From: Alcaligenes sp. SORT26
GTDB lineage: Bacteria; Pseudomonadota; Gammaproteobacteria; Burkholderiales; Burkholderiaceae_B
Direction: 5' to 3'
Assembly: GCF_017377875.1 (NCBI RefSeq)
Contig: NZ_CP070975.1
Coordinates: 2,480,001 to 2,544,000, forward strand
DNA: 64,000 bases
The translations under genes and the position numbers were made by a program. Under the pieces are notes generated by a model, which was not told where the DNA came from, searched no databases, and was given only the letters and a program-made list of their open reading frames with translations. Positions 51,972 to 62,100 of this stretch are shown here, in pieces (position 1 is the stretch's first letter; every line of letters starts with the position of its first letter).

Positions 51972-52159
51972 GGCTGACAAACCTGGGGAGTGATGGGTTC
52001 AATACCAGCCAACTTACCGTTATGCCCCGACAGGGTCTATCAGACTATTCTGAAAATCCCCGTCCGTTCTCCTTCAGGCTGACTTTGCACAAGAAATGAC
52101 AAGAAAGCCCCTGTTTATCGACATGTATAAAGCCGATTAATGCAAAAGCTAATCGACTC

Positions 52160-52188
52160 AAAAAAAGCTACTTCAGGCGCGAAGTAGC
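52160..52188 (-). terminator. Terminator of the receptor/ABC operon
   Basis: On the minus strand GCTACTTC and GAAGTAGC arms (52167-52174, 52181-52188) with a 6-base loop are followed by TTTTTTT. It starts 13 bp after the receptor stop. Confidence 0.88.
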
Positions 52189-52201
52189 CGCGCCTAAAGA
52201 C

Positions 52202-54310
52202 TTAGAAGTTATATTTCACGCCACCAAAGAAACTCCTGCCATTGCCCGCCAGATACGTAGGCATTGCCTCCGAAGCCGAGCGACGAATCACATAGCTGCT
52301 GGCGTAGGTCTTATCAAAAATGTTATCCGCCATCAGATACGCACTCCAATGCTTGTCATGCTGATAAGCGACCTTGAAGCCCCAAATGGCATACGCATTT
52401 TGATGCGTCCCTTCCACATTCTGGTGATTGGTCGGCGTATCCGAAGCCAGCCAGCGCACATTCGGCCCAAAACGCCAGCCACCACGGCGATACATCAGCT
52501 CTGCACCCAGCAAATGCTTGGGCACCCCGGCAATACGATTGCCTTCATACTCGCCGCCACGGAAGCGGAAATCGCTATAGGTGTAGGACAGGCGATAGTC
52601 CCAGCGCCCCGCCGCCGGAGCAGGCAAAGAACCGCTCAACCCCGCTTCCACCCCCTGGTGCCGCGTACGATCACCATAGTTGAACGTCACCGACGACGCA
52701 CCAGTTGCATCGCTGACAGCCATGAGCTCATCTTTCACATTGCTGCGATACACGGCCAAGGACCAATCCACCGCCGATTCACCGCTGCCAAAACGCCCTG
52801 CCCCACCCAACTCAAAAGTCGTGGCCTTTTGCACACTCAATTCTGTCAGCCCTGTGACCGCCGAGCGCACATTCATGGGCTGCGGCACTTCCGCGCTGAT
52901 GATCTCCCAATACGTAGGCGCTTCATGACTGCGGCTGACATTGGCAAACACGCGTAAATCTTCAGACGGCTTCCACACCACGCCCAGCTTCGGGCTGGCA
53001 TACGACCATTTCTGATTCAACGTATCGCCACCCAAACGATTACGCGCATCGCGGATCGCCTGGCTGTACTTCACATCCCCCACCACTGTCCACTGGGGTG
53101 CAACATTCCAGCTCAAGCCCAGGAGCGCATTGCGGTTTTCTGCACGCAAGCGATAGTCCCCAAAGAACAGCGCACGGCTGCCATTGGCGGGATTAACCGC
53201 ATACAGCTCGCGATCCATATCACTGCGCGCCCAGTCCAGAGCCAAGCGATAATCCAGGCTGCCTTCACGGCCCGCTACCTGCCATTGCGCCCCATAGGTA
53301 TGCCCTTTGGTGGGCGAAGACACCTGCGGATTCGTAAAGGTATCGTCCACCGTCTGCCAGTACAGGCCCACAGTCTGGTTGAAATCCTCGGTGCCCCAAT
53401 AGCTGCGGTTAGCCAGACGGAACTGCGTGGCCTTGCGATTCGGATCACGTTTGTAGACATTCGCCGCCATATCCTGCGGCGTGCCGTAATCCCCCATCAC
53501 ACTGCGCGGATCGCTGTAAAGACGCTCACGCGGGACCACATTGGGAATATCAAACTTCAGATCCACATAGGACAGGTAGGTGCGGTTCTCGAACTGGCCG
53601 CGCTTGAAACCGATATTGCCCTGCACATTCGTGCGCTCGGAATCCGAGTGATGACGATAGCCATCGGCCTTGTCATGGCTGACCGCCAATCGCCCATCAA
53701 ACTCGTCTGTCTGAAAACCCTTGGCCGCATACAAGCCCAAACGCCCAAAGCTGCCGCCTTCCACGCTGATGGTATCGCCTTGCGTGCCATTCATGGAACG
53801 GAAATCCAGCTCGCCACCCAAGGTAGTGGCGCTTACTGACAAGGCATTGGCGCCTCGACGCACGCTGATCAGGGAGCTATTGCGGGGCTCCAGAAAACCG
53901 ATCACAAACGAGCCATCCGCCTCGTTCAAAGGCAGGCCATCCTGCAACAGCAAGACACCTCGATTGACCGGATTACTTTGAATCCCCGAACCGCGAATAT
54001 TGAGCCGTGGCTGATCAATCCCGCCAAAGAAATCCTGCACGATCAGACCAGGCTGATAGTCCAGGGCATCGCGCAAAGTCACCAACCGCACTTCTTCCTG
54101 CGGCTGAATCAAGTTGGTGCCACCGGGCACAGCGTCCAGGCGGGCTTTTTCTTGTCGCAGGTCAGCCTGCAGCACGCTTTGCCCGACAGGCGCCTTGATG
54201 ACAATGGGAGACAAGGTGGAGGTAGACGGGTCGGCCCAGGCGGCGCCCGACCACAGGCCTCCCAGCGCCAGGCTGATCGTCAGCCGACGCAATACAGGAA
54301 CGTGTGACAT
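52202..54310 (-). CDS. TonB-dependent outer-membrane receptor without STN domain
   Basis: A 702-residue protein. The signal peptide ends AAWA at ~26. A TonB box, LSPIVIKAP, at ~33-41 precedes the plug (VTLRDALDYQPGLIVQDFFGG; PRLNIRGSGIQ; VRRGANALSVSATTLGGELDF) and a complete barrel; NIFDKTYASSYV and the final FFGGVKYNF are typical. It is the FecA/FepA-type without signalling domain, so it is not part of a FecI/R loop. It is the last gene of a row with a small membrane protein and a NitT/TauT-type ABC transporter. A strong Fur box at the head of that row (57401) suggests iron-repressed import of a ferric or iron-related ligand. Confidence 0.92.
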   Translation of the reverse strand: MSHVPVLRRLTISLALGGLWSGAAWADPSTSTLSPIVIKAPVGQSVLQADLRQEKARLDAVPGGTNLIQPQEEVRLVTLRDALDYQPGLIVQDFFGGIDQPRLNIRGSGIQSNPVNRGVLLLQDGLPLNEADGSFVIGFLEPRNSSLISVRRGANALSVSATTLGGELDFRSMNGTQGDTISVEGGSFGRLGLYAAKGFQTDEFDGRLAVSHDKADGYRHHSDSERTNVQGNIGFKRGQFENRTYLSYVDLKFDIPNVVPRERLYSDPRSVMGDYGTPQDMAANVYKRDPNRKATQFRLANRSYWGTEDFNQTVGLYWQTVDDTFTNPQVSSPTKGHTYGAQWQVAGREGSLDYRLALDWARSDMDRELYAVNPANGSRALFFGDYRLRAENRNALLGLSWNVAPQWTVVGDVKYSQAIRDARNRLGGDTLNQKWSYASPKLGVVWKPSEDLRVFANVSRSHEAPTYWEIISAEVPQPMNVRSAVTGLTELSVQKATTFELGGAGRFGSGESAVDWSLAVYRSNVKDELMAVSDATGASSVTFNYGDRTRHQGVEAGLSGSLPAPAAGRWDYRLSYTYSDFRFRGGEYEGNRIAGVPKHLLGAELMYRRGGWRFGPNVRWLASDTPTNHQNVEGTHQNAYAIWGFKVAYQHDKHWSAYLMADNIFDKTYASSYVIRRSASEAMPTYLAGNGRSFFGGVKYNF

Positions 54311-54334
54311 CGTATTCTCGATAGGAAAGTGAAA

Positions 54335-54778
54335 TTACCAGTGCAGATAAAACATGGTCTTGGCCAGGATCACGATCCCGACCATGTGACAGAACACGCT
54401 TAGGTGAATGCGCTTGAAATGGATGGACTTCATGCGTCCGGTGCGCCGCAAGGTCATGGCCGTCAGAAAGTGGCCAAAAACGCTGAGCGCCAACAGAATC
54501 TTGATCGTCAGAAACAGGCCCAGGGTGTTATCAAAAGGATGGGCCAGCGCAGCGCGGTGATGCCAGGCCAAACCTATCCCGGCGCTGTACAGAACCAGCA
54601 GAACCCAAGGCATGATGCGCCGGGCACGGTCACCAATGGCAATCTCCAAAGTACGCATGGCCTCTCGTGGCACGTGCTTGCGTATGCCTTCCAGCATCAG
54701 GACTTCAAAAAACACCGTGCCGATGAAAAACAGTGCGGCAAACAAATGGAACAGCAAAATCACGGGATAGGCAGTCAT
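54335..54778 (-). CDS. Four-helix membrane protein (CopD-like)
   Basis: A 147-residue protein with four membrane helices. His residues sit at or near membrane ends (LLFHLFAALFFIG; GLAWHHRAALAHP; FGHFLTAM; HFKRIHLSVFCHMVG). The pattern resembles the CopD/DUF2269 type of small, possibly haem- or metal-binding membrane proteins. It overlaps the ABC ATPase gene by 4 bp and precedes the receptor. A role in reduction or passage of metal is possible but not shown by sequence. Confidence 0.75.
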   Translation of the reverse strand: MTAYPVILLFHLFAALFFIGTVFFEVLMLEGIRKHVPREAMRTLEIAIGDRARRIMPWVLLVLYSAGIGLAWHHRAALAHPFDNTLGLFLTIKILLALSVFGHFLTAMTLRRTGRMKSIHFKRIHLSVFCHMVGIVILAKTMFYLHW

Positions 54779-55476
54779 GGCGTCAAAGCCTCCTGAGACA
54801 AGAGTTGGGCATACAAGGAATCAGCCAGACGCTCGCGGGCAGCGGCATCGACAGGGCTGGCAGGCTCAAACATTTGGCCCTGCCCTTTTTGCAGTAACAG
54901 GCAAGAGTCGGCCACCCGCATCAGTTCGCGTGGTTGATGGCTGACATAAAGCAGTGCCGCTCCGGTTTCTTCCAGACAACGCAGGCAGACTTGGGCCAGG
55001 CTGTTACGCAGGGCCGGGTCCAGCGCGCTGAAAGGTTCGTCCAGCAGCAATAAATCCGGCTGCAAAGCAAAGGCGCGGGCCAGTGCCACCCGCTGCGCCA
55101 TGCCACCGGACAACTCACCGGGCCAGGACTGGGCAACATCGGCCAGCTCTACCTGTCCCAGCCAATACATGGCACGCTCTTTGGCTTGAGCAGCAGGCAG
55201 GCCCTGCGCGCGCAGCGGAATCTGCACGTTGTCCAGCACGCTGCGCCAAGGCAGCAAACGAGGCTGTTGAAACACCAGCACGGGGTGGCGAAACTCGTTC
55301 CAGATCTGTCCGTTATCGGGTTTGATGAGCCCGGCTACCAAGCGCAGCAAGGTGCTTTTGCCTTCACCGCTGGGGCCCAGAACGCCCAAACGCTGACCTG
55401 CTCTCAAGGTGAAACTCAAATCCTGCAAAACCGGCTTTTGCCCGAACAGGACCTGCACGTGGCTGAGCTCAAGCAT
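54775..55476 (-). CDS. ABC transporter ATP-binding protein (NitT/TauT type)
   Basis: A 233-residue ATPase from the ATG at 55476. Walker A GPSGEGKSTLL, Q-loop VFQQPRLLPWRSVLDNV, signature LSGGMAQRVALARA, Walker B LLLLDEP and H-loop YVSHQPREL are all intact. The QQ-RLLPW pattern is typical of SsuB/TauB-type importers. The start overlaps the permease stop. It powers the importer formed with 55469 and 56245. Confidence 0.94.
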   Translation of the reverse strand: MLELSHVQVLFGQKPVLQDLSFTLRAGQRLGVLGPSGEGKSTLLRLVAGLIKPDNGQIWNEFRHPVLVFQQPRLLPWRSVLDNVQIPLRAQGLPAAQAKERAMYWLGQVELADVAQSWPGELSGGMAQRVALARAFALQPDLLLLDEPFSALDPALRNSLAQVCLRCLEETGAALLYVSHQPRELMRVADSCLLLQKGQGQMFEPASPVDAAARERLADSLYAQLLSQEALTP

Positions 55477-56248
55477 GGCTGTCCTCCCGCCATTGCCCCA
55501 GACGACGCTGCAAGGGTTGCAGCAAGATGAATTCAATCGCAGCCACCAAGCCCAGAATCAACACCACCCAGGCATACAGCTCCGCACTATCAAAGGTGCT
55601 GCGCGCATTGGCCAGGGCATAACCTGCACCACTTTCCGCACCCAGCACTTCGGCCATCACCACCAGACGGACACCGCCGCAGCAGGCAATCAACAAGGCA
55701 GCGGTCAAGGGAGCCGTCAGCGAGGGCAGATACAGGTGACGCAGACGACGCCACCAGCCAAAGCGGTACACGTGGCTCATCTCGATCAAGTCGCGGTCCA
55801 CCTGCAACATGCCTTTGACGGTGTTGACGTACATGCCTGGCACCATCATCAGCACCGTCATGAAAATCACCATGCCCGAGCCCAGACCAAACCACAGCAT
55901 GGCCAACACAACAACCACCACAGGCGGAATCGCCATCAGCAGCCAGCGCAGGGGTTCCAGCAAACCACGCAGGCGCGGGCTGTGTGCCGCCAAAATACCT
56001 AGCGTGAAACCAATGGAGCAGCCCACGCTGACGCCAATTGCCACACGCAGCAAACTGGATCCGGCATCATTCAGGAAGTGGCCCGAAGTCATCAAGCGTG
56101 GAATAGCACGAGCTGTTTCCATGGGCGAGGCCATCAACAAAGGCCCCAGAAACATGGCGCTGATCTGCCAGCACAGCAAGATCAGCAACACACCCACAAA
56201 GCCCCAGGCGCGCGAGCTATGGGCCGACAAATGTGGCTTGGTTTTCAT
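55469..56248 (-). CDS. ABC transporter permease (NitT/TauT type)
   Basis: A 259-residue protein with six helices. The coupling motif EMSHVYRFGWWRRLRHLYLPSL and the typical LLMAIPPVVVVVLAMLWFGLG stretch of SsuC/TauC permeases are present. It overlaps both neighbours by 4-8 bp, indicating a tight operon. Confidence 0.93.
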   Translation of the reverse strand: MKTKPHLSAHSSRAWGFVGVLLILLCWQISAMFLGPLLMASPMETARAIPRLMTSGHFLNDAGSSLLRVAIGVSVGCSIGFTLGILAAHSPRLRGLLEPLRWLLMAIPPVVVVVLAMLWFGLGSGMVIFMTVLMMVPGMYVNTVKGMLQVDRDLIEMSHVYRFGWWRRLRHLYLPSLTAPLTAALLIACCGGVRLVVMAEVLGAESGAGYALANARSTFDSAELYAWVVLILGLVAAIEFILLQPLQRRLGQWREDSHA

Positions 56249-57228
56249 GGCCCATAGAATCCGGCAGCAGGCAGACCACCACCCAAGGCTTGGGGATGCT
56301 GATCCGCCAGCAATTGGTACAGCGCTTCCAGTTGAGGGCGAATTTCGCTGGCTGGGCGACTGTCCAGACGCGTCTTTTCAATCGCGGACTGAATCGCAGG
56401 GACGGGGAACTGCGGCAGATAGCCGTGAACCATTTGGGCACATTCTTGCGGCTGCTGGCTACACCAACGGGCAGACTCGGCATACGCCCGCTCCACAGCG
56501 TGATTCAGCTCGGTATCGTGGGCAACGGTGACGTTCGCCATGACACCCGCTTGTGGCAGCGCCTGTTGCGAAGGGAAAACCTCGGCCCAGGCTTGCTCCA
56601 GACTTTGGCCGCGATGCAGATCTACCTTTTTCTGCTCGGCCTGCCACAAGAGCAAGGAGGCCGTTGGCTCAACCAGCAAGGCTTGATCGCCCTGCCCGGT
56701 CAGCATCAAGGCAATCGCATCCTGAGCATCGCGGGTACGGCGTAAACGCACGGCTTCCTTGGCCGGTTCGGCCTGCTTGGCCAGCAAGGTATCCAGCAGA
56801 ACGGCGGGCAGATCGCGCTGAAATGGCACCAGCAACTCTTTACCGGCCAGATCGCTAAAGCTTTTGACTGCAGGATCTCGGCTGACCAGCCACAAAATCC
56901 CCCAGACCGAGATATTAAGTTGCTTGACGGCCTGCCCCTTGTTGAACATCAAGGCAGACAAATTACTGGGCGCAGCACTGTAATCCACTTCCCTTTTAGC
57001 CAGCAGCACACGCAACTGATCGGGGTTCTGCCACAGGCGGAACTCCAGCTTGTCCGTGTATTGGCTCAAGGCCTGAGTCTGCGCCATATGCATCAAGGGA
57101 TAGGACACCACGGCACCGGGGCCAGCCAGCGTCAAAGACTCATAGCGGGGAGCGGCCTGGGCACCTGCTACCAGCGAAGCCAAGAGCAAGCCAGGCAACA
57201 CACGGCTCAAGACCTTGCGAACGAACAT
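56245..57228 (-). CDS. ABC transporter substrate-binding protein (NMT1/SsuA-like)
   Basis: A 327-residue protein from the ATG at 57228, which begins a clean signal peptide (VLPGLLLASLVAGAQAAP). An in-frame extension to 57420 would place extra residues before it. The fold resembles SsuA/THI5-like binding proteins (LAGPGAVVSYPLMHM; VDYSAAPSNLSALMFNKG; GILWLVSRDPAVKSFSDLAGKELLVPF). Usual ligands are sulfonates, nitrate or pyrimidines, but the Fur box and the TonB receptor in the same row argue for another ligand. It is the first gene of the operon. Confidence 0.87.
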   Translation of the reverse strand: MFVRKVLSRVLPGLLLASLVAGAQAAPRYESLTLAGPGAVVSYPLMHMAQTQALSQYTDKLEFRLWQNPDQLRVLLAKREVDYSAAPSNLSALMFNKGQAVKQLNISVWGILWLVSRDPAVKSFSDLAGKELLVPFQRDLPAVLLDTLLAKQAEPAKEAVRLRRTRDAQDAIALMLTGQGDQALLVEPTASLLLWQAEQKKVDLHRGQSLEQAWAEVFPSQQALPQAGVMANVTVAHDTELNHAVERAYAESARWCSQQPQECAQMVHGYLPQFPVPAIQSAIEKTRLDSRPASEIRPQLEALYQLLADQHPQALGGGLPAAGFYGP

Positions 57229-57399
57229 CCCACTGCCATCGTTTTTGGAAGTGCCCGGCACCTTGGGAACAGCCTGATTAAAGGGAAACCCACACGTATG
57301 GCTGGCCTCAGCCTGCTTCCCTCTCTCTGAACGGGCACTTTTTGCGTGGGGAGCAGCCCAGCGGCAAAACCCTTGATAGATATATGGCATGAAGATTCG

Positions 57400-57418
57400 T
57401 ATAATGAGAACTATTATC
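57400..57418. promoter_or_regulatory. Near-consensus Fur box between ABC operon and crp-like gene
   Basis: ATAATGAGAACTATTATC (57401-57418) matches 15 of 18 positions of ATAATGATAATCATTATC, with both ATAATGA and ATTATC ends intact. It lies 37 bp before the crp-like ATG (57455) and about 170 bp before the binding-protein ATG (57228) on the other strand, so it may control either or both. Confidence 0.8.
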
Positions 57419-57454
57419 AAATGGGAATTCTCCCATCTTCATCCCAGCGCCCAA

Positions 57455-58168
57455 ATGACAAAAGTCAACATACCCGGCCCGGGTCCAGCTTTGTTTGAAT
57501 TGCTGGCCCGCCACCGTCTCTTGCAAGGTTTGCCCATCGAGGTCATCCAGCATTTGTGCCGTGACGCCTTGGCTCAAAACGCCAGCGCCGGGCAGATTCT
57601 GTTCAATGAAGGTGACGAGGCTCGCTATTGCCTGCTCGTAGACAACGGCCAGGTAGAAATCCTGCGCTATAGCCAAAATGGTGATGAGCGAGTCTTCAAC
57701 GTCTTCGAGCCCGGCCAGATGGTGGCCGAAGCCGCCATGTTCATGCCGCACGGCCGTTACCCCATGTGCGCTCGCGCCAAAGGAACAGTACGGGTCTACA
57801 AGCTCTCGCGCAGCAGTCTGCAAGAAGCCTGCCGCCGCTGGCCCGAACTGGCCATGAACATGATGGCGGGCTTGAGCAGCGCCTTGTATGCGCAGGTCAA
57901 TAAAGTGGACTGGATTTCCGCCAGCTCGGCCGCCGAGCGTCTGGCGAACTACTTGCTGAATCTGCAAACCCGCCAGGGGGAAAATATCCAGTTGCCCTTG
58001 AACCAGCGGCAACTGGCCGCCCATTTGGGGATACGGGCAGAAACCTTGAGCCGATTGTTTACTGACTGGCAGGCGCGCGGTTACGTCAGTGGCAAACGCA
58101 GCGACTGGCAGGTACACGACCAGGCACATTTACTACGCCTGGCCAGTCCAGCACAGCGCTCCTTTTAA
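57455..58168 (+). CDS. Crp/Fnr-family transcription regulator
   Basis: A 237-residue protein from the ATG at 57455; an upstream ATG frame to 57389 overlaps the Fur box. The cyclic-nucleotide-binding fold is at ~10-125 (QILFNEGDEARYCLLVDNGQVEILR; ERVFNVFEPGQMVAEAAMF), a dimer helix at ~130-150, and the winged helix-turn-helix at ~160-225 (LNQRQLAAHLGIRAETLSRLFTDWQARGYV). There are no Fnr-type N-terminal cluster Cys, so it is not an oxygen sensor of the FNR kind; haem or NO sensing as in DNR is possible. The downstream haemoglobin-type gene is a plausible target. Confidence 0.9.
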   Translation: MTKVNIPGPGPALFELLARHRLLQGLPIEVIQHLCRDALAQNASAGQILFNEGDEARYCLLVDNGQVEILRYSQNGDERVFNVFEPGQMVAEAAMFMPHGRYPMCARAKGTVRVYKLSRSSLQEACRRWPELAMNMMAGLSSALYAQVNKVDWISASSAAERLANYLLNLQTRQGENIQLPLNQRQLAAHLGIRAETLSRLFTDWQARGYVSGKRSDWQVHDQAHLLRLASPAQRSF

Positions 58169-58284
58169 GTGGCCTCGCACCAGAGTCGGACTGGCTCCGT
58201 CTCTATGCCGTCATGACTTTTGTCATTGGAGGACCTTTCAAGCAGACCGAGAATGCCGACTTTTAGCTTCTCTGCTTGATACCC

Positions 58285-58959
58285 ATGACACACGCGCAGC
58301 CGCAGGCCGATTACACCGAAGCCGACATCCGCCACCTGGTGACCCAGTTCTATGCCCAGGTGCGGCAAGATGCGCAACTAGGCCCGATTTTTGAACACAA
58401 TGTGCAGAACTGGGACGAGCATCTGGATATGCTGTGCGACTTCTGGTCAGCCATCCTGCTGGGAACCCGCCGTTTCAAGGGCGCCCCGATTGCGCGCCAT
58501 GCCGCCCTGCCCGAGTTATCCTGGCCCTTGTTCGAGCGCTGGCTGGAAATTTTCCACCAAACCACGGCTTCTCTGGGCAAACCCGCACTTCAACACAAGG
58601 CTGACGCGATGGCAGACCGCATTGCCGCCAAACTCTGGCAGACCTATCAGGCGCAAAGTAATCAAACGAACTTGCCCGACACCCTGCCCGAGGGGCTGGA
58701 GCGCTACAGCCAATCGCCCGTTTTCACGCCCGACAATTTGCCCGACGCCCTGCGCCGCGCCCACAACACCAAGGTCGGCACCTGGGGCCTGCTGAGGGTT
58801 CAAACCGGCGTACTGCGCTTCGCACTGGACCAGGAACCCTTTACCGAAGTGGTCCTGACCGCCGGGCAATGCGTGGCCATCGAGCCCCAGGTTCTGCACC
58901 ACGTGGAATTCGAGCTGCCCGGCAGCTTCCAAATCGAGTTCTTCAAACAAGCCCGCTAA
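58285..58959 (+). CDS. Group III truncated haemoglobin fused to a cupin-like DUF1971 domain
   Basis: About 224 residues from the ATG at 58285 (TTG at 58276 also possible). Residues ~8-125 are a truncated-haemoglobin (group III) globin (IRHLVTQFYAQVRQDAQLGPIF; LCDFWSAILLGTRRFKGAP; HAALPELSWPLFERWLEIF, whose His after the KGAPIAR stretch is the proximal candidate). Residues ~130-224 match DUF1971, the YeaR/TehB-type cupin (LPEGLERYSQSPVFT; TWGLLRVQTGVLRFAL; VAIEPQVLHHVEF). Both domains are often linked to nitrite/NO or tellurite stress; the direct fusion makes an NO or nitrosative-stress role likely. It follows the Crp/Fnr gene by 116 bp. Confidence 0.87.
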   Translation: MTHAQPQADYTEADIRHLVTQFYAQVRQDAQLGPIFEHNVQNWDEHLDMLCDFWSAILLGTRRFKGAPIARHAALPELSWPLFERWLEIFHQTTASLGKPALQHKADAMADRIAAKLWQTYQAQSNQTNLPDTLPEGLERYSQSPVFTPDNLPDALRRAHNTKVGTWGLLRVQTGVLRFALDQEPFTEVVLTAGQCVAIEPQVLHHVEFELPGSFQIEFFKQAR

Positions 58960-59049
58960 ATTGAAAAAATCCCTTACAAATAGTAGGTGAATACCCGCAT
59001 CACCGACTACACTTGCGGCTCTGGCGTGAAAACCTCAATAGAATCAAGA

Positions 59050-59063
59050 TTGTCCTTGATCAA
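59050..59063. promoter_or_regulatory. Fnr/Anr-box-like site upstream of formate dehydrogenase
   Basis: TTGTC-CTTG-ATCAA: second half-site perfect, first half 3 of 5 against TTGAT-N4-ATCAA. It lies 134 bp before the ATG at 59197. Binding by an Fnr-type regulator is plausible for a formate dehydrogenase but unproven. Confidence 0.4.
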
Positions 59064-59196
59064 TTTGGCACGCCCTTCGGGCAGTTAGCTATAAGCTCAA
59101 CGCTTATACTGTTCAACTATAAAACAGGGGCACCGCTCACAAGGCGAGCCCCCTGACGATTTCAAACACGAAAACACAATCCTATTGGAGAGCCGC

Positions 59197-62100
59197 ATGG
59201 TGAACATGAATCGGCGTCAGTTCTTCAAAGTGACGGGGGCCTCGCTGGCCAGTTCCAGCATGGTTTTGTTGGGCGCTGCGCCCACCCCCGCCATGGCGGA
59301 AGTCAGGCAGTACAAACTGACCCGCATGACAGAGACGCGCAATACCTGTCCTTACTGTTCTGTAGCCTGTGGAGTGCTGCTGTACTCCCGTGGTGACGGT
59401 GCCATGAATGCGGAGCCCAGCGTGGTTCACATCGAAGGCGATGCCGACCACCCGGTCAATCGCGGCACACTCTGTCCCAAGGGCGCAGGCTTGGTGGATT
59501 TCATCAAGAGCCCCAACCGCCTCAAATACCCCGAATACCGCGCCGCTGGCTCGGACAAGTGGGAACGCATCTCCTGGGAAGACGCCTTCACGCGTATTGC
59601 CAAGCTGATGAAAGAAGACCGCGACGCCAACTTCCAGGCAACGGCCGAAGACGGCACCGTGGTGAACCGTTGGCTGACCACTGGCATGCTGGCTGCTTCG
59701 GCAAGCAGCAACGAAGTGGGCTATGTCACCCATAAAGTCATCCGCAGCATGGGTGTTCTGGCGTTCGATAACCAAGCACGTGTCTGACACGGCCCGACGG
59801 TGGCAGGTCTTGCCCCGACGTTTGGCCGTGGAGCGATGACGAACCATTGGGTCGACATCAAGAACGCGGATATTGTGCTGATCATGGGCGGCAACGCAGC
59901 CGAGGCACACCCCTGTGGCTTCAAATGGGTGACCGAGGCCAAAGCACACAACAATGCAAAACTGATCGTTGTGGATCCACGCTTTACGCGTTCGGCATCC
60001 GTAGCGGACTTTTACGCGCCTATACGTACCGGTAGTGACATCACCTTCCTGGGTGGCGTCATCAAATACCTGCTGGATAACGACAAGATCCAGCACGAAT
60101 ACGTGCGCAACTACACCGATATGCCCTTTATCGTGCGCGAAGACTTTGACTTCGAGCAGGGGCTGTATTCGGGCTACAACGAAGAAAAACGCAGCTACGA
60201 CAAGTCCTCCTGGGACTACGAGCTGGGCGAGGACGGCTACGTCAAGACCGACCCCACCTTGCAACACCCGCGCTCGGTCTACCAACTGCTGCGCAAGCAC
60301 TACGAGCGCTACACGCCCGAGATGGTGGAACGCGTCTGTGGCACGCCCAAGGACAAGTTCCTGAAAGTCTGTGAAATGCTGGCCTCGACCGCTGAACCGG
60401 GTCGCGCGGGCACCATTCTGTATGCACTGGGCTGGACGCAACACAGTATTGGTTCGCAGATCATCCGTACCGGCGCCATGGTGCAGTTGCTGCTGGGCAA
60501 TATTGGTATTGCCGGTGGTGGCATGAACGCACTGCGCGGACACTCCAATATTCAGGGTCTGACTGATCTGGGTTTGATGTCCAACCTGCTGCCCGGCTAC
60601 CTGACTTTGCCCAACCAGGCCGAGAAGGAGTTTGACGGCTACATTGGCGCGCGTGCCCAACAGCCGCTACGCCCCAACCAGCTCAGCTACTGGCGCAACT
60701 ACAAGAAGTTCCACGTCAGCCTGATGAAAGCCTGGTTTGGCGATGCAGCCCAGCCCGACAACAACTGGGCCTACGACTATCTGCCCAAGCTGGACAAGCT
60801 CTACGACATGCTGCAAGTGTTCGAGCTGATGGACGAAGGCAAGATGACGGGCTACATCTGTCAGGGCTTCAACCCCCTGGCAGCAGCTCCGTACAAGGCC
60901 AAGCTGCTACGTGGTTTCTCCAAGCTCAAGTACATGGTCATCATGGACCCGCTGGTCACGGAAACGTCAGAGTTCTGGAAGAACTATGGCGAGCACAATG
61001 ATGTCGATTCCGCTTCCATCCAGACCGAAGTCTTCCGTCTGCCCACCACCTGTTTCGCCGAGGAAGAAGGCGCACTGGTGAACTCGGGCCGCTGGTTGCA
61101 ATGGCACTGGAAGGCCGCCAACCCTCCGGGCGAGGCCAAGAGCGACATTGAGATCATGAGTACGCTGTTCACGCGTATTCGCTCGCTGTACCAGAAAGAA
61201 GGCGGTGCCTTCCCTGATCCGATCCTGAACCTGTCCTGGCCGTACTCCAACCCGGATGATCCAACCGCCGCTGAACTGGCCAAGGAATACTCGGGCCGCG
61301 CACTGGTGGATCTGCATGATCCCAAAGATCCGACCAAGATCACGCGTAAAGCAGGCGAGCAGCTTGATGGCTTTGCCGAATTGCGCGACGACGGCACCAC
61401 GCTAAGCGGTTGCTGGATCTATGCCGGTGCCTGGACGCAGCAAGGCAATATGATGGCTCGCCGCGACAATAGCGACCCAACCGGCATCGGCCAGACGCTG
61501 AACTGGGCCTGGGCCTGGCCAGCGAACCGACGTGTGCTCTATAACCGTGCATCCTGTGACCTGACCGGCAAACCCTTTGACCCACGCCGCAGCCTGGTTC
61601 ACTGGGACGGCAAGCGCTGGGGTGGTGCGGATGTCCCTGACTACAAGGCCGATGAGAATCCGGCTGATGGCATGGGTCCGTTCATCATGAACCCTGAAGG
61701 GGTGGCCCGCTTCTTTGCCCGCAAAGGCATGGCAGAAGGTCCGTTCCCCGAGCACTACGAGCCCTTTGAAAGCCCGCTCAGCTACAACCCGCTCAGTCCT
61801 GACGAGCCACGTGCCATCACCAACCCGGCAGCACGTATCTTCAAGGACGATCTGGCGGCCATGGGTACGGTAGACAAGTTCCCCTATGTGGGCACGACCT
61901 ACCGCCTGACCGAGCACTTCCACTACTGGACCAAGCACGTGAAGCTGAACGCTATCGTGCAGCCGGAACAGTTTGTGGAAATTGGCGAGGAACTGGCCAA
62001 GGAAGTGGGGATTGTGCAAGGCGACCGCGTCAAGGTGTCCTCCAACCGTGGCTATATCAAGGCCGTGGCGGTGGTAACCAAGCGCATCAAGGCTCTGAAC

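Noticed and set aside
59182-60660. 492-codon minus-strand frame opposite the formate dehydrogenase alpha gene
   Set aside because: The sense strand encodes an unmistakable FdnG with Sec and cluster motifs; the antisense product looks like codon-bias noise.
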